Source: Anastatus disparis
Lineage: Eukaryota; Arthropoda; Insecta; Hymenoptera; Eupelmidae
DNA: 64,000 bases
Direction of reading: 5' to 3'
Assembly: GCA_017163975.1 (NCBI GenBank)
Contig: JAFFSR010000097.1
Span: 744,001-808,000, forward strand
Below the pieces are notes generated by a model. That model saw only the letters and a program-made list of their open reading frames with translations. It searched no databases and was not told where the DNA came from. Position numbers and translations under genes: made by a program. Shown piece after piece: positions 46,675 through 57,489 of the stretch (position 1 is the stretch's first letter; each line of letters begins with the position of its first letter).

Positions 46675-47690
46675 CCCTATCCCCTATATATTCCTCTACC
46701 CCCTATATATCTCTATATCCCCTATATTACATTACCCATACACACTCCCCTATACTCTATATTTCCCCCTATACATTCCTCTGTCCCTTATAAATTCCCC
46801 TATCCCTATGCATTTTCTATAACTATCAACTCAACAACATTCTATCAACTCGCCTCAACCCAAAGATGCCTCTCCACTTAAACTTCCTCGGAGATGACTT
46901 TGCACACCCGTCATCCCCGATCTGACAACGGATTATTGCATTGTCCTCGGAGACCAAGGTCTGTGTAAAATTCTTAAAATTTCCATCGACAAAAAGTGTC
47001 TCAAATCAAGCGTGCAAGATTTGATTACAGACCGACAGACAGACAGACAGACGTGAAAGCAAGCTAATAAAAGCGTGTAAAAATAGACTCCCTATTTCAG
47101 GTGAATTTTTGAAGTGCGCTATCTTCTGAAATATTTATTGCACTTGAATTGTCAGTTTGATTCATTTTTTTTCTGAAACAGATTTTAAAAACATGTGAAA
47201 TTAGACAGTTAAAGTTATGTTAGCTAGGTTATGTTTGTTAGTTTATATTAAAATTTTTCTTTAAATATTATAATATTATAATGTTTATACAAAATTATGA
47301 TTTTTCACAGAGAGTAAAAAAAATGATTTTAAATTATAAATATATGCATACTTAAGAAAAAAAATCACCTTTTAATATGTATTTTCTTTTTAAGTCAACA
47401 AGTCTACTCTTGAATATTGATTCTTACAAAGAATACATGAATTTTAAAAAGCAGCTTCACATAAGGTTAGGTTAGATAGAGCTTATAATTTGAATTTTTG
47501 AATAAAATTACTTTTACGTTAGGTAAAGTTAGATAGAGCTTCTAAGTTGAATGTGTAGAACATAAGACGCTACTTACCTACAGTATTGAAAACTAATGCA
47601 GCAAAGGAATAATAAAGAACTTTCTGTCTTCTGCTGGAGAGAAATTCATTCCAAATTTGATAAGTTTTTTTAGTACTTGACCAATAGGAC
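40802..47690 (-). CDS. DUF4806-like multi-exon gene
   Basis: Exons read on the minus strand: partial first exon about 47690-47578 (YWSSTKK..., then donor GTAAGT), 46145-45834, 45785-45564, 45462-45260, 41011-40802. Donors and acceptors are GT/AG and the phases agree: three phase-1 joins, then phase 0. This gives an uninterrupted frame from 46145 to the stop. The third exon has ITKKLDNVFERQDKLTEF and LPIEEQEIFIKFDEQI; the last has ATMTKNVAVKYTASRK-type sequence (MTKNVAVKYTASRKSRDE) and APFKSTNFYSC. This resembles insect DUF4806 proteins, often found with transposons; function unknown. The last intron (about 4.2 kb) holds a LINE fragment and a Mutator-like element. It follows the CACTA-like transposase by about 140 bases, so it may be that element's second gene or a host gene. 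The true start is not resolved. Confidence 0.6.
41040..42217 (-). mobile_element. Jockey/CR1-type LINE 3' fragment
   Basis: Same family as 12868-13945, here the C-terminal half plus a 3' UTR, on the minus strand, ending in a (TCTA)n-like simple repeat near 41047-41060. 5' truncated at or near the border with the Mutator-like element. Confidence 0.8.
41495..42217 (-). pseudogene. LINE reverse transcriptase C-terminal part
   Basis: LNASKTKAIVF at the start, then LGVVLDSKLSW, NMVTKKFNRVLYALWFFRR, LDYCSVILLNAS and RIQRLQNSCVRYILG, the usual thumb and C-terminal blocks of jockey-like RTs. A frame break near 41765 is followed by NTLEHLMDLFTRCVPR and RFKAALRGYLLDLN to the stop at 41495. No catalytic YADD in this fragment. 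Confidence 0.85.
42770..44781 (-). pseudogene. Mutator-like transposase (nearly intact)
   Basis: Cut-and-paste transposase. From the ATG at 44781 a basic N-terminus leads to YRIIEFMSVF and NLCKQRITFAES..RGLGY. Then, after the 269-bp insertion at 44136-44404, VVVMRLLGVVREGINIFCGL, and after one in-frame TAA near 43916 a run of 378 codons: VLGDGSRKKRGFTS (first Asp of the triad), YISDGDSKTL (second Asp), CVGHVQKRMGTRLRN, STDKLPRHDNYPEG, CFGGHTQNANESFNS (Glu). This is the pattern of the animal Mutator-like family with a D-D-E nuclease. Only the insertion and one nonsense codon separate it from an open frame, so the copy is young. Confidence 0.85.
44136..44404. mobile_element. 269-bp CACTG-ended fold-back MITE inside the Mutator-like transposase
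   Basis: Ends CACTGAAAAAATTG and CAATTTTTTCAGTG. TG flanks both ends on the plus strand (44134-44135 and 44405-44406). Removing the element and one dinucleotide restores the transposase frame exactly, so the target duplication is 2 bp, as for CACTA elements in animals. The centre is GC-rich with two GCAGCGAG-like arms. Confidence 0.85.
46203..46489. mobile_element. Fold-back MITE (~285 bp) in an intron of the DUF4806-like gene
   Basis: Almost perfect palindrome: ACACGCTTTTATAATGGAG at 46237 pairs with CTCCATTATAAAAGCGTGT at 46437, and ATTGCAATAATTAAGAG pairs across the centre near 46345. Lies between exon at 46145 and the upstream exon at 47578. Confidence 0.85.
46530..46870. repeat. CCCCTATAT-type minisatellite and (TA)n
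   Basis: Irregular TTCCCCTATCCCCTATATA units with a (TA)n tract at 46617-46671. The IYIYIY open frames are artefacts. Confidence 0.9.
46871..47577. other. Intron-like DNA, nothing recognised
   Basis: A (CAGA)n stretch near 47034-47052 and two copies of a GTTAGGT(T)AGATAGAGCTT phrase (47467, 47518). No gene. Confidence 0.5.
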
Positions 47691-49954
47691 CAAGCTCACT
47701 TCTTGAGAATAATTTTTTTACCTCTCAAATATTTATACAATTCAACTCTAGATTTATTGAAATTTTTTTTTTCATTAATTTTATATTTCATATAGATATT
47801 ATTGAATTTCATCAAGCTAATTTTTCATTAGCTTAATTAAATTCAATAATATCTGTTACATTTCCATTTTTTAACAAAACAGTGCTATTAGGATAAACTT
47901 TTCCTAAGATCATTCCTTTGTATTTGATTTTCTTCATCTGTTTTTTTTCCACATAAAATTTTAATTTCTTCAGGATCACTTGCAACTTTATTAGTACAGT
48001 TTTCTTGTTCAAATAATCGTCTGCTATATTGAGCGACAAAGTGCTTTGGAGATCTTATAAGACTTGTTATTTTTCCTAAATAAGATTCAAATGAGAAATC
48101 ACTTATTCTATTGAAATTACAATTAGTTGATTCTATATGAATCATATTATATATATTTGAGGATGTGAATGTTGGTCCATAAATATTTGGAGTATGTTCG
48201 ACAAACTTTTTTAGACTAAATCTTGCTGTGGCAATATAAGAAGACGGATCCTTTTCAGAGAGCAATCCACATGACTTTATTAATAAAATTAAGTGCTTAT
48301 ACACTTCTTTATCTAATATTTTCTTCAACAAAAAAGGTGCAGCGTATAAAATGAAAAACTTCGATTCGACTGCCTTATATTTATTGAAGTCATCCGTAGG
48401 TCTCATCTTTCTTGGAAATTGATCCACAATATCATATTGAATTTCCTTGGACCGTCTCTTTAATTCATTGTTTATTGTCGAACTTAATCGCGCCTTACAA
48501 TCAGTATTTAATGTCAGTAAGTATTCTAGAATTCTCTTTGTACATCCAAGATATAGAAGATGCATAGGATAAAGTACAAACTAATTAACAATATTAATTG
48601 CAGGCTCGATCAAAGTTAGTAACGTAACACTTGTTTAGTAGTCTGGATCCTTGAATACTATTAAGTTATTGTCTGTCTTTTTTTCACAATCACTTCCCAA
48701 GAACACTGTAACACCATCAACTTCCTTACCAATCACATGATATCTCTCGTATCCTTTGAATGACACATGACTCATAACACACTTTCAAAAAGATCTAGCT
48801 GGTGTATCACATGAAAAATATTTAACTGTTACTTTAAAAAGTATATCTCTAATAATAATTTCTGACTGCTGCAGACAATTAAGTTCTTTAACAAATTTAT
48901 CTTAATACTGAGCACAAGACTTTGGCTTTCCTTTGCCAGAATATATGGCCACAGTAAATGGCTCATATACTCATAAGTATCATGCTCTGTATACTGTACA
49001 CAATATTGGCCACATACATGCACTGCTAGATTTAAAAGGTTAAATTCCATCATTATTGAATATAAGCGCCAATGTATTTGAAACATGCAACGCAGGATTA
49101 ACTATTTCTTTTAGTTTATCGTGTATTTCATAATGCTCAAGCTCTCCAACACTATCATTACACTTATCTATGGGCTCAATATCACATTTAACATCACTAT
49201 TTAAAAGAGTCTAAGTACACTGTGGTAACAAAGGTAAAAATCTTCTTTCCAAAATTTTTAAAAGCTTATCCACATGCACATGAGGAGTTTTACTACTAAC
49301 AACCCAATCAATGAGATTTTGTATTATTTCAGTATAAAAATCATCAATATTATCAGTTGAACACATGTCACTTTCATCAGTATCAATATTTCTTTCAAAC
49401 TGATAGTCACTATGTTTATCATTTTGCTGCACTAAGAGAAAATTCATGCCAATAGAGCATTTAGTTTACGTATCCAAAGTTAGTAAGTAATATCCTATGC
49501 TTTCATAACAGCGCCATATACTCTTACGAGGTTTATGCTATCCAAAAACTGTTTGTTTACATGCTTTGGTAACTCCCCACTCTAATATCCTTCGGTAGCT
49601 GGTGCTGTATCCTCTCATGGGACGTGAAGGAAGTAAACGTGGCTCGTCCACTATTCTTTCTTTACTGCTAACTATGACATTCTTTCATTGTTCAAGTCAC
49701 TTCCTCTTTTGGGTGGCGACGCGAGCAAGCACGGCTGGTCTATATCCAAGATCATGTCGCAAATTTTGCTAACGTATTTTCGTAGCGTGAATCTTTTTTT
49801 TCTTTTCTTTTCTTTTTTTATGAAGGGAGATACATTATAAATATAATCTGTTAAACTTTGTAACTATCAATAATTCATTTTTAACTTAAAATTTAATTAT
49901 TTTAAACAGCTGGGGGGCAGATGAGCATGTACGATTTTACGCCAGAGATATTTC

Positions 49955-50030
49955 GAAATAGCGTTGGTCTAGTGCGTAACGTTCGCGCTTTTCCTTTTGA
50001 GTACGCGAGTTCAACTCTTGGTTAGAATCA
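49955..50030 (+). repeat. tRNA-like segment in the left arm of the palindrome
   Basis: GCGTTGGTCTAGTGCG resembles an A box (TGGTCTAGTGCG) and GCGAGTTCAACTCTTGG a degenerate B box, 35-40 bases apart. The same segment is inverted at about 50595-50668 in the right arm. Probably a captured tRNA or SINE head; not expected to be a working tRNA. Confidence 0.5.
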
Positions 50031-50594
50031 CTTTTTGAAACTTTTTTTTATTATTTTAATAGTTTTTATTATTTTTTCTTATTTACATTTTTTATATTTT
50101 CTATTTTTTTATTAATTTTAAAATCTATTTTTTCACAAGTTACTTAAAATATGCTCGTTTTTTTAATTAATATTTTTAAATAAATTATTTCATATACAAA
50201 ATAATTTAAAATATTAATAAATAAATAATAGTGATGTTTACAATACTATAGCTAATTTTGTCTTTATAAACATATATGAATATATAATATATATTATAAC
50301 ATAAATAATAATACCTCAGTTTTATTTATTTATTGTAAGTAATTGTAAATTTTATAAACTAAATTATAATTAAATTAAACTATACTATTATAAAATAAAC
50401 ATCACTATTACTTATTTATCAATATTTGTAATTACTACCTATAAAGAATAATTTATTTTTAAAAAATTTTCATTGAAAAAAACGAGCGTACTGAGAAAAA
50501 TTAAATTTTAAAATTATTGAAAAAATACAAAATCTAAAAAAATAAATATAAAAAGGAATAAAAAATATTGAAACAATAAAAAAAAAATTAAAAA

Positions 50595-50668
50595 AAAGTG
50601 ACTCTAGCCAAGAGTTGAACACGCGTTCTCAAAAGGAAAAGCGCGAACGTTACGCACTAGACCAACGC
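50595..50668 (-). repeat. tRNA-like segment in the right arm of the palindrome
   Basis: Inverted copy of 49955-50030, with a few substitutions (CCAAGAGTTGAAC, CACTAGACCAACGC). It shares the fate of the arm. Confidence 0.5.
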
Positions 50669-51411
50669 TACTTCGAAACACCTCTGGCGTAAAATCGTAC
50701 ATGCTCATCTGCCCCCCAGCTGTTTAAAATAATTAAATTTTAAGTTAAAAATTAATTATTGATGGTTACGAAGTTTAACGGATTATATTTATAATATCTC
50801 TTTTCCCATAAAAAAAGAAAAGAAAAGAAAAAAAAGATTCACGCAACGAAAATACGTTAAAGAAATTTGCGACATGATTTTGGATATAGACCAGCCGTGT
50901 TTGCTCGCGTCGCCACCCAAAAGAGGAGGCGACGCAAGCAAACAAAGGCTATGAGAGTGGGGAGTCATCGAAGTATACCACGCGAGTCATCAGTGAATGC
51001 CGTTCATGCTTTAGTCACTTTCCATACCATCTTTTTTAGTATAAGGTGATCCAATACTGATAGAGCTTCTCACGCCTGTCAATATTTTATATGCTCGCGT
51101 AGACGGCATTTCGCATGCTCTATTAGCATGAATTTTCTCTCAGTGTGTGTACAGTCAAAATTTTCAACTATTTCACACTCATGTTTTTCATCACTTTCTT
51201 GAATCGTATAATCACTTACAATACTGTAATCACTTTTAATATTACAATCACTTCCAGTACTATTAACACTTTGCAAGTCATTTTGTTTCGAGAGGTTATC
51301 CAAAATTACTCTGGCTTTCTGTATTTATCTCTCAATTTTTCTTTTTCTGCAATTTTGACGGTATTTTCTTGAACGCTTTTTACTGCTTGTCATGTCTTTA
51401 AAAGTTCTTAA

Positions 51412-51786
51412 GAGGAGGCCGTATAGCTCTGTCCTTGTCTAATCTAAATTTTCGTTATAATTAATAAATTAAATATTGTTATACAAAAGTAAAGGCATGG
51501 CCCAATGGATTTCAGGACGAGCAAACGATCCTATTTCATGAAAAAATATAAAATTTTTATTAGTTTTCGAGTGAGGTCTGAAACAGAATAACAGTTATCA
51601 AGTTCAATTGTTTTTCCGTTTCAGACCTCACTCGAAAACTAATTAAAATTTTATACTTTTTCATAGAATAGGATCGTTTGCTCGTCCTGAAATCTATTAG
51701 GCGTATCTACTTTTGTACAACAATATTTTATTTATTAATAATTCGAAAATTTAGATTAGACAAGGATAGAGCTATACGATCGCCTC
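51412..51786. mobile_element. TTAA fold-back MITE, diverged subfamily (375 bp)
   Basis: TTAA at 51408-51411 and 51787-51790. Ends GAGGAGGCCGTATAGCTC with TGTCCTTGTCTAATC; inside with GACCTCACTCGAAAACTAAT on both arms. A truncated relative is at 63653. It lies 15 bases upstream of the transposase ATG (minus strand). Confidence 0.85.
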
Positions 51787-51790
51787 TTAA

Positions 51791-52207
51791 ATCAAAGAAA
51801 ACAATTTCTAACTGACGGAAATAATAGATTTTTTATGCAAAATGGTAATTAGAATTTATTTATCAAGGATATTCCTGAATGTATTTTAAAACTTCTCTGG
51901 TAGAAAATTAACCACACTTTTTGCTCCCATCACTAACTAGTGCCCAGATATTTTAACATAATTGGCGCAGATAATTCACCATGATATGTCAGAGTTCACC
52001 GGTTGATGCCCATAATCTGTTAAATGGTAGTAAGTAAGACTTATAACCTCAAACTTACAAATTTGAAAATTATTTAGACTCAGTGAATTTAATTATGAGA
52101 ATTTGTTTAAGAATTTTTTAATAATCCTATTAAATTAATTTTATAACTAAGAAGTCTTTTAAAATGTATACCATGATATATTAAAGTATCAAGACTAACA
52201 AGGAAGG
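51791..52207. other. Unassigned DNA between two elements
   Basis: No ORF. CTGGTAGAAAATTAA at 51898 recurs inverted at 58674-58688 beyond the next transposon. Contains CACTAACTAGTG at 51942, a possible but unproved CACTA-type end. Confidence 0.4.
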
Positions 52208-53299
52208 TACCCCAACCCGAACTCAACGATTTTGATCATTCTTGTATATGTTGTAGTACATTAAAAAAGCAAGAGATTGGTATTTCTTATCGGCAGAAAA
52301 ACATATTTAAGAGGTAAAATCCACCCTCAAAGTTCACCCCAAAAACATTTTTTTTTAAATAACGTTTCTTCTAATCAATATTTTTTAGTAAAACCAAGTG
52401 GGTAATAATCCTTATAAAAAGTAAAACAAATTCTGCTTTGTTTGACTTTTGGAGGTTGCAACCCCTATTTTTAATACACGAAAAATTGAAAAATTGACAT
52501 CATCTTCTGCAGTAAAAACTTTTAAAATAGTGTAATTATAACTAAATTTTTATATTTATAAAGAAAATAGAAAAAATAAACTTATGTTTTCCAGCATTTT
52601 TAATAAAAAATATTTTTAGAGGCTTAAGTCACCCCTAATAATGAAAATCAGTTCTTTCGTTATTAAAATTATTTAAAAGCAAATTTTTTAATTTTTATTG
52701 TTTAATAGATATTATTATAATAAAAATATTCTAAAAACACATTTAAAGGGTGAAATCTACCCTCAAAGTTCACCCCCAAAAACAGGTTTTTTTAAATAGC
52801 TTTTTTCCTAATCAATATTTTCTAGTAAAACCAAGTGGGTAATATTCTTTATTGAAAGTATTACAAATTCTAGTAACATTGACTTTTAGGGGCTGCACCC
52901 CTATTTTTGATAGGTGAAAAACTTCAAAATTGACATGAATTTTCGCAGTGAAAAAATAGTTTAGTTTTGAGCAGATGTTTATGTTTTGAAAGAAAATAGA
53001 CGTAAACAGTTTCTTTGTTTTTAAATAAATTATAGGGATTGCAACTCCTGTTTCTAATGAAAATAAACTGGAAAATTTATATAAATTTCTATTATAACCC
53101 TTTATGGTGAAAAATCTTATTTTTATACATAATCGATAAAAAGAGAAAATTATATTTAATCTATATTATCTTACATGATTCCACATTTAACTCATTTGTC
53201 TTTGTACCAATTTTTCTATAGAGTGCTGCACACTTACTAATATAAACTTTTATAAGATTTAATACAATTTAGGTTTTTTAACATTTTTTATTTGTTAAA

Positions 53300-55199
53300 G
53301 TCTGAACAGTAATGATAATTATCAAAAAAATGTTTGAAATATTGGGACTTTTTACACCAGCCGCGACGTATAATTGCAGCATTTTTGCAGCCTTTGATTT
53401 CGCATTTTGAACAACAAGAATCCCCGAAACTGAAATCAAACAGATTATCAAATTTTTCTAGTTTTTCTTCGAGATATCCACTTTTAAACCAAGATTATTT
53501 AAAAAGATTTAAATATCTTGGTGACGAAAATTGGTTAGGAACCTATAACTGAAGCCTAATAATATTATTTCTGAGGAGCGTGGTGGCGTAACGGATAGAG
53601 CTCTTGCCTTCAACGCGGTAGGCACGGGTTCGAATCCTGGCCAAGTACCTTTGACTTTTTTTTCAAAGAAAATTAGTGTATGTGCTATTTATATTGCGAC
53701 TCTTAAAAAATCCGACCTTATTAAGTATCGGTTGATTGTTGGTCACAAAAGTGGCTGACCATCCATCGGTAGTCAAAGTTTTCGGTATGGTGGGTCTGAC
53801 AGTCTAGCCTGATGTAATGTGTTAAACGGGTACCGGGCTGGACTTCCTCGACTTCACTATATAAAAAATCTTAATCATATAGAGGACAATGTCCTTTATA
53901 TATTAATCTTTTTTTTAACAAAAAAAAACAAAAAATAATATTATTTCTTGAATGTAAATTCATATAGTAATCCATTAAAATAACGTCATCTAAAAAACGT
54001 CGAACAAAGTTTTTCCACACTCGAAATCCGTATACATCTAATGGTTGGGTTTTTCCTGTAATTCCAGTTGGAATGTTCATAACATTAACGATCTTATTTT
54101 CTGGTCTAGTTTCTTCAATTACTTTTTCGCAGTGACCACTCCAAGAATCTAGCAGCAATATACTGGTAGGACCAACATTTAGATGAAAACTGTTCTTTAA
54201 CCAAATTTTAAAAAGATCTGCAATAAAAGAATTTGTTCAACATTTTTCTACCAGTTTTCTGTTATTTTCAAATTATATTTAATTATTACTTACCTGAAGT
54301 TAATTTTCCAGATTTAAAAGCTCCTACGTATACATTTTGAGGTTCTAACAATTTGGATTCTACAATTGATCCAAACTGGCCAGATTGTTCCTTTAAAACT
54401 AAAAAGAGAGGTGACAAAAGTTTTCCTTCACCTGATATTAGTGGCTGTATAGTATAGCTGTGAGTCGTTGATGATACCGATTGTACTAGAAATTGAATCT
54501 GACTTTTGCCTTCCACCGCAAGTGTCCTTTCGGAGTGGATTTCCAATTGGAATCCACTTTGATCTGTATTATGAATTCCAATTTCTTGAATAGCTTTCTT
54601 TACATTGGTAACAAATGTAAGAGCTTGTTTCTCTAGTTCTGCACTACTTTCAAAAGTTTTTCGGGTAACGAATTCGTTCATTTTTCTTGATACCATTCTG
54701 TAAGCAATTTTAAATCTTGATAGCCAGTGTTTTAAAGCTTTGAACCTAAAATCTTCAAACTCTAGATCCTTTTTGCGTGTAATGCCTAACGACGCAAATC
54801 TTGATCATGCACAATAAAACTAGCGTCAACAGCAGATTTAAAATTTTGTAATACATAATCACAAATTTGGGCAATTTTTTCTCTGTATATACCAACTTGG
54901 TTGATTCTGTGAGCCCAACGCCGAAGCTGACTAATAGAAGATACCTTTTTAAATTTACTCTTCACACTCTCAAGACCCCAATTTTTTTTCCCACTCTGCC
55001 AATAAATCACTGCTCTTTTTTTATAATCAAAAGATAAATCTTCTCTATCTTCTTTACGCTGATTTATTGGAAATTTTACAGGAGGAGGAAAATGATGCAT
55101 TATATCGTCCTTGATAATTTGTGCATCAGGATCCTTGTATTGCTCCTGGAAATCTAACGTTTCTTCTAAAATTATTTCTTCATCGTGAAATTCGTCCAT
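53300..55199 (-). pseudogene. pogo-like DDE transposase, spliced, interrupted by a SINE
   Basis: ATG at 55199; N-terminal acidic part, then a helix-turn-helix-like region (KKRAVIYWQSGKKNWGLESV..SISQLRRWAHRI). A one-base loss near 54787 shifts the frame into FRFKALKHWLSRFKIAYRM. The catalytic triad is visible: NTDQSGF (first Asp), LLDSWSGH (second), QPLDVYGFRVWKNFV (third, an Asp). A 76-bp intron at 54218-54293 (GTAAGT...TTGCAG) splits the exons. The SINE at 53573-53933 cuts the C-terminal part. Beyond it come SPRYLNLFK, FKSGYLEEKLEKFDN and a Cys-rich end (CCSKCEIKGCKNAA). Two stops lie in that last part. Assignment to pogo rather than another Tc1/mariner branch is not sure. Confidence 0.75.
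53573..53933 (+). mobile_element. tRNA-derived SINE, copy 2, in the transposase gene
   Basis: Same SINE as 14996-15366: A box TGGCGTAACGG, B box GGGTTCGAATCC, same body and tail hairpin. Exact 15-bp target duplication AATAATATTATTTCT at 53558-53572 and 53934-53948. It is antisense to the transposase and differs from copy 1 by scattered changes. Confidence 0.9.
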
Positions 55200-57136
55200 C
55201 GAATCTATTAAAATATTTCATATTTTTTCCGTTAACTGATTTTCTTGATAAGTAGTTGGGCTATTAATCGATAATTTTAATGTTTGAAAGTATGCCAGCA
55301 ATAAATTTATTACGTTTAAAGGATTGACGCTTATCGTAAATACTGCAATTGCATTAATTATTTTTGTGAATAGACTGTGTTAATGGAATGAAAAATAAAT
55401 ATTCGGAATTTCTTACCTTTCCGATAAAACAGAAATTAAGAAAAAATGATTTTATAAATTTAAATTTGAAAATATTAAAGAAATTATTTAACTCCCCGAA
55501 TCACGTCCGTCCAGTAAAGACATGGAATTCAAACTGATATCTTATGTTTACAAAACATTTATTTTGACATTTTTACACGATTTTAACTTACATGAGATTT
55601 TGCAGTAAGGAAACTTGTACGATATATATATAGGACAGATAACACATTTCATTTGATAGTATTTTTATCTTGTTTTCTTAATTGTAAGTATTCTCAACTC
55701 TTACTCTCAACGTATGGATAAAATTAAAGAATTTAATAACATCATTTCATTTAGTTCAGTTTTGATATTTATTTTCCATATGTTAAATTAAATTTGATAA
55801 TAGAAAGACCTTACTCTTTTGTACACAAACGTTTTAACGCACTATAATATTCTACATTACTACTAAGCAAACGAATGTTATTTCCTTCATTATTATTCTA
55901 TTATTATTATAATTATTAAAAATTTAATATTTGACCACTCGCGTTTGAAAAAGTTAAAATAATATTATAATAATAATTAAATTATTCACTTCTTTCTAAG
56001 ATTTTTAGTATGACGACGGCCATCGAGTATTGAAAATTAGAAAATTTATTTATAACCTCCGCATTATCTACTCATTAGATACTAATTTTTATTAATAAGA
56101 GTAGTTTTACTCTTCAAATTAGTTTTTATTGATAATTCAGAAATTGAAGGATACTATTTTTCTATTTTCTTTCAAAACATAAATATCTGTTCAAAACTAA
56201 ACTATTTTTCCACTGCAAAATTTCAATACAATTTTTCAATTTTTCACCTATCAAAAATCGGGGTTGCAACCACCAAAAGTCAAATTCACCAGAATTTATT
56301 ATACTTTCTATGAGTAATATAACTCACTTTTACTAAAGAATATCGATTAGGAAAAAAGCTGTTAAAAAATACTTGTTTTTGGGGGTGAACTTTGAGGGTA
56401 GATTTCACCCTTTAAATGTGTTTTTAGAATATTTGTATTATAATAATATCTATAAAGCAGTAAAACTTAAAAACTTTGCTTTTGAATGATTCTAATATCG
56501 AAAGTACTCACTTTCATTAATAGGGGTGACTTTAGCCTCTAAAAATATTTTTTATTAAAAATGCTGGAAAACATAAACTTATTTTTTCTATTTTCTTTAT
56601 AAATATAAAAATTTAGTTATAATTACACTATTTCAAAAGTTTTTACTGCAGAAAATGATGTCAATTTTTCAATTTTTCGTGTATTAAAAATAGGGGTTGC
56701 AACCCCCAAAAGTCAAACACAGCAGAGTTTGTTTTACATTTAATAAGGATTATTACCCACTTGGTTTCACTATTGATTAGAAAAATATTGATTAGAAGAA
56801 ACGTTATTTGAAAAAAAAATGTTTTTGGGGTGAACTTTGAGGGTAGATTTTACCCCTTAAATATGTTTTTCCGCCGATAAAAAAAATACCAATCTCTTGC
56901 TTTTTAATGTACTACAGCATATACAAGAATTATCAAAATCGGTGAGTTCGGGTTGGGGTACCTTTCTGGTAAGATAAAGCCTAGAAAAAAAAATCAAATT
57001 TAAATGCCATGATAATTTTTTTTATTATAATATTAATTAATCAAACTTTTTTTCATCTTAAATATATAATAAATACAAGACTTCTGTCAATGAATAAGTT
57101 AAAAAAATCTCATCTGATGATTGAAATCTTCCTTTT

Positions 57137-57384
57137 GGCATTACAACATGCGCCTTCTGCTAGCTAAAAAATAGCTGTTTAGTGTAGGAAGTCTAATTGA
57201 GAATATTAAGTTTTAATTGATTATTTAACTTATTATTTTACAAAATGCAATTGTAAGTGACTAAAATATGCATATTTTTTAGTTGTACCATTTTAAATCG
57301 GATTTTTAATTAGTAAAATAATCAACTAAACTAAATATTCTCCATAGGTTTTTGCTTATTTTTCCTACATCAAATGGCCATGTA

Positions 57385-57426
<42 letters not shown>

Positions 57427-57476
57427 GATATGAACAAATGTATTTTTAATTAGCAGAAGACGCGAGTTGTAATGCC
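57137..57476. mobile_element. Fold-back MITE with (TA)n centre
   Basis: Ends GGCATTACAACATGCGCCTT and the complement of GGCATTACAACTCGCGTCTT, inner arms GAATATT..AGTTTTAATTGATTA pairing with TAATCAACTAAACT. (TA)n tract at 57392-57426. Confidence 0.75.
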
Positions 57477-57489
57477 ATTATCCGAACAC

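Larger units (their letters stand above)
49430..51145. mobile_element. 1.7-kb CACTR-ended palindromic element
   Basis: Ends CACTAAGAGAAAATTCATGC and the complement of CACTGAGAGAAAATTCATGC. Long inverted arms, clearest at about 49700-50240 versus 50400-50960 around an AT-rich centre near 50330. TG flanks both ends on the plus strand (49428-49429 and 51146-51147). Taking out the element and one dinucleotide restores the transposase frame, so the duplication is 2 bp. Arms carry a tRNA-like segment. No ORF, non-autonomous. Confidence 0.85.
47833..51393 (-). pseudogene. CACTA/EnSpm-like transposase (tnp2/DUF4218-type), broken
   Basis: Minus-strand ORF from ATG 51393 with a basic start (KKRSRKYRQNCRKRK), then an acidic Asp/Ser stretch, interrupted at 49430-51145 by a palindromic element. 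It continues with HVHVDKLLKILERRFLPLLP (to about 49211), YERYHVIGKEVDGVTVFLG near 48740, MHLLYLGCTKRILEYLL at 48565 (the D/HL motif of this family), KMRPTDDFNKYKAVE, FILYAAPFLLK, FVEHTPNIYGPTF and FESYLGKITSLIRSPKH. It ends, after a frameshift near 47930, with YKGMILGKVYPNSTVLLKNG at 47833. The order matches the DUF4218-like transposases seen in animal EnSpm-like elements. Stops near 48635 and 49210 disable it. Element termini were not found. Confidence 0.75.
52210..56958 (-). mobile_element. Long-TIR DNA transposon with DDE transposase
   Basis: Ends CCCCAACCCGAACTCA and the complement of CCCCAACCCGAACTCACC, flanked by TA on both sides (52208-52209, 56959-56960). The inverted repeats are about 0.75-0.8 kb long, and each holds two diverged copies of a ~430-bp unit marked by CCCTCAAAGTTCACCCC (near 52332 and 52761, mirrored near 56389 and 56829). 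Encloses one spliced transposase gene on the minus strand and a SINE. TA flanks and the transposase type point to Tc1/mariner-pogo. Confidence 0.85.
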
